A stretch of DNA of 64,000 nucleotides, from NCBI GenBank assembly GCA_945910005.1, contig OX246746.1, positions 42,877,886 through 42,941,885 of the forward strand, in the 5' to 3' direction. How positions within the stretch are numbered: the stretch's first letter is position 1; every line of letters begins with the position of its first letter. The position numbers and the translations under genes were made by a program. This document shows positions 60,096 to 64,000 of the stretch, piece by piece. Source of the DNA: Isoperla grammatica. Taxonomy: Eukaryota > Arthropoda > Insecta > Plecoptera > Perlodidae. Under the pieces are notes generated by a model. That model saw nothing but the letters and a program-made list of their open reading frames with translations, made no database searches and was not told the origin of the DNA.

Positions 60096-60628
60096 AGCGC
60101 TCGTTACACGGGGAAGTGAAACGAAAAAGTGAAAAGAAAAAGTCACTTTTCTAAAGTAGAGATAGCATGTTCCTTATGGGACTTTCCGGTCGCTGTTACA
60201 CGGGGAAGTCGAAAAGCAAAAAGTAAAAACTTTCCGCACTAGTCGAGCTCGGTTCAACAACTGGAAAGCAAAAAGCGAAATAACCTTGAACAGTTGGTCG
60301 TGATTGGCTGGTAATGTTGCCATGGACTACAACTTCGGGAATAAGTCGACAGTCATTTGGGACGTCCTGTTAACTTTCCCAGAGATGTGTGTAAACAAGG
60401 CGGTGGTGTTACGCGTACGTACAAGACGGGAGAAATCAATCGCCATACCTAGTTAGTTACCACTCTTGCCGCACAGCGCCCGATAGTGTTGCACGTAGGT
60501 CGAGAGATGGCGCCACACGCACACTGTTTCTTTTCCTCGAGAAGTGTCCCGTGTAACAACTTCGGAAAGTCTTTTTACTTTCCACTTTTTGCTTTTCACT
60601 CTTTTCACTTCCCCGTGTAACGAGCGCT
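60096..60628. mobile_element. Harbinger-type MITE, TAA target duplication
   Basis: The termini AGCGCTCGTTACACGGGG (60096-60113) and CCCCGTGTAACGAGCGCT (60611-60628) are perfect inverse copies; pairing continues with GAAGTGAAA and TTCACTT. TAA flanks both sides (60093-60095 and 60629-60631). A 3-bp TAA duplication fits PIF/Harbinger. Subterminal copies of the GTTACACGGGGAAGT phrase occur at about 60194-60210 and, inverted, near 60550. There is no transposase, so it is non-autonomous. Confidence 0.85.
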
Positions 60629-61434
60629 TAAGAATAGATAATATGTGTTCCATGTTTATCGCGATCAGTTATATAAACAAAAAATCCACAGCATTATAAT
60701 TGAATGCACAGACATGAAGAACCAGCGATAGTAAATATTAACTGTTGTAAATACTTATAGGATACTGGTTCAATATGCGATGTTTTACCGTCGTAAAGTC
60801 AAGTGTATCAATAACCAACGGACATATTAAACTAAAGTTCCTCCTTGAACGTGTAGCTCCTATAGTTGGTAACCCAATATTTCCGTCCACTATCAATAAT
60901 TAATACGCGCTTTTGATTTAACTACCTTCGGTTGTAAATATCGTCGATATCACAGATTTGTGAAAAAATAAGTGTCTATAATATAACAGTCGTCAATATA
61001 ATTTTTCATAAATAAAATTCACTTTTCTCGTCAATATCGTAGTTAATAGTGAACCAAACATTTTATTCAGTGGGGAAATTCTTTTACTGTGTTGTTATCA
61101 ATGATGATACACAGTAAAAGTTCCAGCACAACGTATCTTTGTTTTTATAGACCTAAGCAGTAAAGTTTATTACCAGTCGACCGTTACAGAAGACACTAAC
61201 CTATCTCAAACCTCTGAGCATAGACCCATCACCCCACGCATAGGCAAACCTGGTAAGCTTTTACAAGCCGGTCATTTGAATAGCCACTGTGTTACACTGG
61301 CAATACTGACCACTGAATCGAGTTCAATCATTTCGATTATAGCTTTGACGATCGCCATATCATCCAGCAGAATGAAATATACATACACAACGTTTCATTA
61401 CATCTTTCTGTGAAAGTTAAATACATTAAGTCGA
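60629..61434. other. No recognisable gene
   Basis: AT-rich DNA. TTTTACTGTGT (61081-61093) faces ACACAGTAAAA (61109-61119) as a small hairpin. Nothing else is recognised. Confidence 0.55.
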
Positions 61435-61720
61435 TTAGAATAATGAACTACCCCAAATTCGGAACGTGCCCCTAGCACCTATCATAAGACCTATAACTCT
61501 GATATTCTTCAGATTGTAATAGGTCTTATAATAGGCACCAGTCGGGATATAGATCCCCTGCTTTTCACGATCAACCTCCTCCGCTTGTCCCAGGTGATCC
61601 TCAAAGCGGATAGAGGGATCGAGAATGTATCCCTCCGACGTCCCCAGATCAATTGCTATGATTACTTTTCCCGAGTAGTTAAAAACCGAAAACGTGAATT
61701 TCTGCACACAAAAAAAAATG
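61435..61720 (-). pseudogene. Fragment of a retroelement-associated C-terminal domain
   Basis: The minus-strand frame contains DLGTSEGYILDPSIRFED, then QAEEVDREKQGIYIPT, a YYKTYYNLKNI segment and VIGLMIGARGTF. The order D-P-S/T-I-R-F-E, E-V-D-x-E-K, I-Y-x-P-T and G-L-x-x-G-A-R-G-T is a pattern I associate with C-terminal parts of non-LTR reverse transcriptase proteins in insects. Its D..E.K spacing recalls a restriction-like endonuclease fold, but that assignment is inference. The sequence before residue 25 is low-complexity and ends in a polypyrimidine-AG (TTTTGTGTGCAG), so this may be an exon or simply a truncated insertion. No polymerase core is adjacent. Confidence 0.45.
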
Positions 61721-61806
61721 AATATTTTGATAGAAAATTTAAAAAATAATACCACTCGGATCGATATCGAATCGAAATTTTCATATAAGAAAAATTGTTT
61801 AGTTAA

Positions 61807-62543
61807 GGCCCGGTTCCACCAAATGATTATAAACTCGAGTTTAGCAAAGCGTCAGTTATTTTTAAAGTGAACATTAAAGATGGTCGCGTTCCACCATGTT
61901 TTTCGAAGTCTCAGTTAGCTAACTGGCAGTTATTTTGTAAGCGAGCCTGTGATTGGTCGTTTACCAAAGCATAAATAGAGCTGGCGTGCCCCGTTATTTC
62001 CGCAAGGCTGTGTCTTTCCAGTTCCCAGCCCAACCTAGCGCCTAGGCCTACCTAGGCCTGGCTGGGTAGGCCTACCTGGGCCTAGGGTCTAGGCTGGGCC
62101 TAGTACAAGTTGAATCTGTTATCTGTGCATACGTCCGCCGTAGCCCAGTTCCAAGCCCAGCCTAGCGCCTATAGGCCTACCTAGGCCTGGATATGCAAAG
62201 CCTAGGCTTTAGAACGAATCTTAACACAAATAGGCCCACATGCAAACTATGTATTAAAAATTAAAATGCAATTAAAATATGTTCACTAATGTAGATGTTT
62301 GGCCACAGGCAAGTGGTAAATAAAGAGATGACTAGTCTGGATACCTCCACATAACCTCACAATCATTTGTTTACTATGTGGCTAATGTGAAGTTTTAATT
62401 TTAAGCGGAAGAGGATCTGCCGCTTAGTTTAACTGGCAGTTATTAAGATTTAAAGTCCAGTTTAGTGATGGTGGAACACCAAACTAAATTAACTGACAGT
62501 TAGCTAAATATAACTGACGCTTAACGTTTGGTGGAACTGGCCC
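61807..62543. mobile_element. Harbinger-type MITE, TAA target duplication
   Basis: GGCCCGGTTCCACCAAA (61807-61823) faces TTTGGTGGAACTGGCCC (62527-62543), with two mismatches. TAA lies on both sides (61804-61806 and 62544-62546). Subterminal CAGTTA/TAACTG motifs recur many times in both halves. The centre (62025-62215) is filled with overlapping CCTAGGCCTA-type palindromes. There is no transposase. The GGGCC..TTCCACC ends with a 3-bp TAA duplication fit PIF/Harbinger. Confidence 0.85.
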
Positions 62544-62712
62544 TAAATCGATCTACAGTTATTTATAGAAGTATAATTTGACTTCATTCATACGTAGGCC
62601 TATAGTTCCATACAGCAAACATTGCCTTATGGGCTCCCACCCTTGTTGGTGCATTACAGAATATCAGTGAATGCCGGGTTTGATGAAATTATGAGTATAG
62701 GTCAGTAACACT

Positions 62713-62999
62713 GTTACCCCTAAATGGGAACGCAGAATGTCGACCTACAGAAAGTCAGCCCCACAGAAGTAAAAGGAAGCCGCTATCGAACAGTAGGCGC
62801 GATACCTTTGGCGGTAAAGGTGATAAGATAACGCGCTATCAGTACACGGGTTAGGGGGTCATCAACTGTTGTGTTTATACAAGTTCACCTTTCGATACCT
62901 TTGGCGGTAAGGCGATAAGATAACGCGATATCAGTACACCAATTAGGGGGATATCTACTGTCGAGTTTCTGCAGGTCGACTTTACGGGTACCCCTACTA
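62713..62999. mobile_element. Possible TIR element with internal ~97-bp duplication
   Basis: TACCCCTA..GTCGACCTACAGAAA (about 62714-62754) faces CTGCAGGTCGAC..GGTACCCCTA (about 62969-62997) in inverted order. Between them, CGATACCTTTGGCGGTAA..GCGATAAGATAACGCG.TATCAGTACAC is present twice (about 62799 and 62896). No target duplication is clear and there is no coding capacity. Confidence 0.45.
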
Positions 63000-63277
63000 A
63001 ATAGTCTGTTAAAGACGTTTACAATCTGGAAGGTAGTGTTTTATACTATAAATTCTTAAATACTAAATTAAATCCCAACTTTTTATTCGTCACTTAAACC
63101 TTGTTCAAAAAAACATATTCCTATTTTAGTAATGGAGAAGGTATAGATGTAAAATTTTTATAGGTGCACTAATTTGGTCCACTTGATGTTGAAGTTGAAG
63201 CATAGAACATAACAGAGACAGAGCGAAATATCATGACGAACTTGGAGCTTGATCACTTGAGATCTACTGTCACATCA

Positions 63278-63352
63278 ACACAAACAAACATACCACAAAC
63301 AAACAAACAAACAAACAACTTAGCAAACAAACAAACAAACAAACAAACAAAA
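63278..63352. repeat. (CAAA)n tetranucleotide repeat
   Basis: Two CAAA runs split by ACTTAG near 63317-63323. The minus-strand Phe-Val-Cys-Leu reading is a repeat artefact. Confidence 0.95.
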
Positions 63353-63655
63353 CACTATTGAAATTATGATTGAAATCTCTATGTAGGAAGAAAGGAACTC
63401 CTAAGTTTTGTGTGACATAGGCCGACATAATAATATATAGAAAAAATTCAGAACCCGCTCTGTACATAATATCTAAATGTTTTTACCCTCGCCCCCCCCC
63501 CCCCCCCCCACCACGCCCCTCCAATGTTCCATCAAACCTAGGGGGAAAAAATAACTCCCCCACGGTTCTAAAGCAGCACTATCCCCTCTCGACTAACTTT
63601 GTTACTTGGGTCACCGTGAGTAAGGAATTATCTTCTTCGAACCCGGTGGTTGACT

Positions 63656-63811
<156 letters not shown>

Positions 63812-64000
63812 ATTAGTCTATGGGCGAGGGGTTGATGAACGAACCTCACAGCTGCCGCAGACTAAGAATAGATATGGGGAATAGCCGGTAGGCTTGTCAC
63901 TGGTTATCCTACAGTAGTAAGGGTGTGTTCAAACTTGATTTTCGCCTGCTAACCACTAACCACTAACCACTACCTGCTACACACAAAACGCTAACAGCTT
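63812..64000. other. Window edge; possible truncated repeat
   Basis: AACCACTAACCACTAACCACTA (63953-63974) is a 7-base repeat, three units, next to AGGGTGTGTTCAAACTTGATTTTCG. The latter has the look of a transposon terminus, but the window ends before a partner could appear. Confidence 0.35.

Noticed and set aside
63953..63980. Telomere-like repeat
   Set aside because: Only three units of AACCACT, not a telomeric motif such as TTAGG, and at a window edge rather than a chromosome end.

Overview
This window looks like gene-poor, AT-rich nuclear DNA of an animal, most likely an arthropod and plausibly an insect. The basis is the absence of prokaryotic gene organisation, with no long cellular ORF in 64 kb. 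There are decayed non-LTR retrotransposons with insect-like reverse transcriptase motifs, several tRNA-derived SINE families, and many short terminal-inverted-repeat DNA transposons. Micro- and minisatellites are abundant. The lineage call is an inference; no gene here fixes the species. Two 200-base runs of N (10349-10548 and 50185-50384) are scaffold gaps.

Layout. 0-10 kb: a SINE fragment, a foldback element (3675-3832), a 13 x 56-bp minisatellite (5605-6332), four ~150-bp tandem units (7532-8110), a near-perfect foldback hairpin (8157-8466) and a tRNA-headed SINE (8918-9110). 10-16 kb: the 3' end of a non-LTR retrotransposon, a second SINE family, a hexanucleotide satellite, a hAT element (13178-14237) inserted into a SINE and carrying a transposase zinc-finger remnant, and a second hAT-type MITE (15167-15931). 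20-24 kb: a third hAT-type element inside a TA microsatellite, a Penelope-like or hammerhead-like motif, a 5'-truncated frameshifted reverse transcriptase (22262-23501) flanked by copies of another repeat, and a GC-rich promoter-like segment (24160-24540). 27-28 kb: a SINE and a ~420-bp (ATT)n tract. 30-39 kb: several minisatellites and a minus-strand non-LTR retrotransposon (36716-38535) with a 55-bp VNTR in its 3' UTR. 40-47 kb: a fourth hAT-type MITE (40334-41122), a 60-bp minisatellite, an 889-bp (CATA)n tract, and a foldback element holding a (TTTCA)n tract. 50-51 kb: a scaffold gap and an 89-bp triplication. 56-64 kb: tRNA-like SINE pieces, two Harbinger-type MITEs with TAA target duplications (60096-60628, 61807-62543), a retroelement C-terminal domain fragment, and a long (GATT)n tract.

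The genes do not form a pathway. The recognisable coding remnants all belong to mobile elements and are broken. I saw no CRISPR array, operon, phage, toxin locus or intact cellular gene. The points most worth following are: the nested hAT insertions with exact 8-bp target duplications; the similar 3' hairpin in two non-LTR elements; the hammerhead-like motif; strong over-representation of the palindrome TAGGCCTA (about 21 copies); and the promoter-like island at 24.2-24.5 kb.
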